Of a stretch of 64,000 nucleotides of DNA, positions 63,018 to 64,000 are shown one piece after another. The position numbers and the translations under genes were made by a program. The first letter of the stretch is position 1; each line of letters opens with the position of its first letter. The notes beneath the pieces are model-generated. The model saw nothing but the letters and a program-made list of their open reading frames with translations, did not search any database and had not been told where the DNA came from. Location of the stretch: positions 709,840-773,839 of the forward strand of contig JAFEAE010000023.1 of assembly GCA_018266575.1 (NCBI GenBank), read 5' to 3'. The stretch comes from Bacteroidota bacterium (GTDB lineage Bacteria; Bacteroidota; Bacteroidia; Chitinophagales; Chitinophagaceae).

Positions 63018-63755
63018 TTATTCGATGTGATATTCTTTATGTAAAAATGCGATTGTGTTTTCAGCTTTTGCCTCCAGGTTTTGAAGATGGTCTAACATTA
63101 AATAGTCGCTGCCTTTTATTTGGGTCAAATAAAAAGCAAGGTCTTGCTGTACAGTTGAATCGTATGATCGTAAAGGTGGATTGCCTTGCGGCTTTACAAT
63201 TCGGGAGCCAATTGTTATTTTATCAAACACAAAAGGATTGTACATGCGGCATAAAAGCGAGTAAAGCTCTTTTCGTTCTGCGTCCTCGTCATTCTGTAAC
63301 TTATAAATAAATTCAATGGTTTTTTCATAGCTCATGATGCTGTCAGCTGCTGCTTCATTGCGAATAAGCCTCAGCTCTCCTGCATTTTTTAGTTGGGTGA
63401 TGGTGCGATCGTTGTTTACAAATATTGGATACCTTGTAACATTGCGCCCTAAAAAATACAGGTCATTTTCATGTCCTTTTATTTGATGAGTGCTGAGAAG
63501 AAACAGCAATGAATCAATTGCCTTCAGTTTTAAATTTTGAATTATAAAAATCCGGTTCTTAATTTTTACAGTATCTGTTTTTACGTCTTCAATAAACGTT
63601 TTTATATAATCATTCTCTTTATTTGCTTCCACAATGTGCTCCCTTAAACTTTCCGCAAAAAAGCCCATTGTCACAGCAAGAAATATCATTAAGAACTCTA
63701 AAAAATATTCTTTGAAATTTTTCTTTTCTACTTTCGGGTGATGATGAACCTCCAT
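63018..63755 (-). CDS. Array paralog 11 (VEKKNFKEY head), first gene of array
   Basis: Membrane protein of 245 residues. The head is MEVHHHPKVEKKNFKEYFLE and the motif TITQLKNAGELRLIRNEAAA. It ends LHKEYHIE. It is the most upstream gene; the gap to paralog 10 is one base, so transcription of the last four genes probably starts at or before 63756. No convincing promoter box was found there. Confidence 0.88.
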   Translation of the reverse strand: MEVHHHPKVEKKNFKEYFLEFLMIFLAVTMGFFAESLREHIVEANKENDYIKTFIEDVKTDTVKIKNRIFIIQNLKLKAIDSLLFLLSTHQIKGHENDLYFLGRNVTRYPIFVNNDRTITQLKNAGELRLIRNEAAADSIMSYEKTIEFIYKLQNDEDAERKELYSLLCRMYNPFVFDKITIGSRIVKPQGNPPLRSYDSTVQQDLAFYLTQIKGSDYLMLDHLQNLEAKAENTIAFLHKEYHIE

Positions 63756-63918
63756 TTTTATTTCTGATTTCGGGATTTGAGATTTGCAAAAAAAGTCGTC
63801 GGTTTTCAGTTTTCAGTTCTTCAAATTCGTAATTTCTATTTTTAGTTTTTTATGTGGAACGGGCATTTGTTCTCTCTTCAACATCGTTGCGTATTCTAAG
63901 ATGTAACCAAATAATTTT
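63756..63918. repeat. Right spacer of the array, partial R-family copy
   Basis: Contains TTCGTAATTTCTATTTTTAG and CTCTTCAACATCGTTGCGTA, words of the R spacers, at 63827-63895, then runs into the probable transposase end. Nothing else is recognised. Confidence 0.55.
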
Positions 63919-64000
63919 TTATGCGGCTAATCTTAGTTCATACGGTTTTTGTTTTTTAATAATGGCGAATACCCTTTCAATTAATTTAGCACGGATGATG
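63919..64000 (-). mobile_element. C-terminal end of a probable IS110-type transposase
   Basis: The minus strand has an open frame of 26 codons to the window edge, ending in a stop at 63919-63921 and reading IIRAKLIERVFAIIKKQ, then KPYELRLAA. This looks like the last helix of IS110-family (DEDD) transposases, which end with a similar V/I-R-x-K-L-x-x-x-x-F-A-V-x-K-R pattern. Only the C-terminus is in the window, so the family call is tentative. It adjoins the paralog array. Confidence 0.5.

Noticed and set aside
54295..63755. Polymorphic toxin or immunity-gene array
   Set aside because: No toxin, secretion-marker or immunity domains are visible; every copy is a full-length single-pass membrane protein with the same head. 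Kept only as an open possibility.
54295..63755. DUF6090 family membership of the array proteins
   Set aside because: The general layout (N-terminal helix and an LKNSG-like motif) is reminiscent, but the head motifs are different and I cannot confirm homology without a profile search.
1..64000. tRNA or rRNA genes
   Set aside because: I found no cloverleaf-like segments or rRNA-like sequence by eye; a tRNAscan-SE run would settle this.

Overview
The window reads as the chromosome of a free-living, AT-rich member of the Bacteroidota, most likely a Chitinophagaceae-like organism. The signs are: almost no Shine-Dalgarno sequences, -7 promoter boxes of the TAnnTTTG type ahead of several genes, an IPExxxVDY-family protein, a plug-plus-barrel outer-membrane protein with a carboxypeptidase-regulatory-like N-terminus, an MqnC (futalosine-route) menaquinone gene, a fused alpha-beta E1 dehydrogenase and a padR-pspC pair. 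No rRNA, tRNA or CRISPR array was recognised.

Layout. 1-2.8 kb: 3' part of cydA, then cydB (cytochrome bd oxidase) and a GNAT acetyltransferase. 2.9-5.3 kb (minus): the Mg transporter mgtE and a ROK sugar kinase. 5.4-8.9 kb (plus): a three-gene operon of circularly permuted ATP-grasp, alpha-E and transglutaminase-like proteins, a widespread but functionally unassigned peptide-ligase type set. 8.9-12.5 kb: a di-iron hydroxylase, a DUF2007-like protein, dnaN, recX and a small secreted protein. 12.6-14.5 kb: a PLP aminotransferase and a HAD hydrolase. 14.6-24.2 kb (minus): feoB, comB, an SRPBCC protein, gcvT, a tandem NTF2-like protein, pspC/padR and a 2OG-Fe oxygenase. 24.3-32 kb: a DUF3089 lipoprotein, exbD-type gene, asnS, rho, a pterin dehydratase, the IPExxxVDY protein and an M28 peptidase. 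32-44 kb: a 1251-residue SWIM/SNF2 helicase, a large outer-membrane barrel protein, a small secreted protein and a 1315-residue hybrid histidine kinase. 44-54 kb: a small membrane protein, a TPR protein coupled to mqnC, an aspartyl protease with PDZ, an M16 peptidase pair interrupted by a ParE-type toxin-antitoxin module, a holin-like membrane protein, the fused E1 gene and a zinc-ribbon protein.

54.3-63.8 kb is the unusual region: eleven consecutive minus-strand paralogs of 237-261 residues. Each has a short His-rich cytosolic head, one membrane helix, a charged stretch, a motif close to T-x-x-Q-L-K-N-S-G-x-x-R-L-I about 80 residues after the helix, and a divergent C-terminal half. Seven of them share an almost invariant 5' end at DNA level. 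The spacers include near-identical copies of about 270 bp, and a related element lies in inverted orientation to the left of the array. At the right edge the last 26 codons of a probable transposase are visible. This looks like an actively recombining array of membrane-anchored proteins with a constant head and a variable periplasmic part; its function is not known to me.

A second theme is repeated intergenic palindromes, built on words such as CACAGATTCACAGAT, TGACAGTTGACAGATG and GTGAATGGTGAAT. One copy of the last family appears to lie inside the coding sequence of the fused E1 gene, exactly at the alpha-beta junction.
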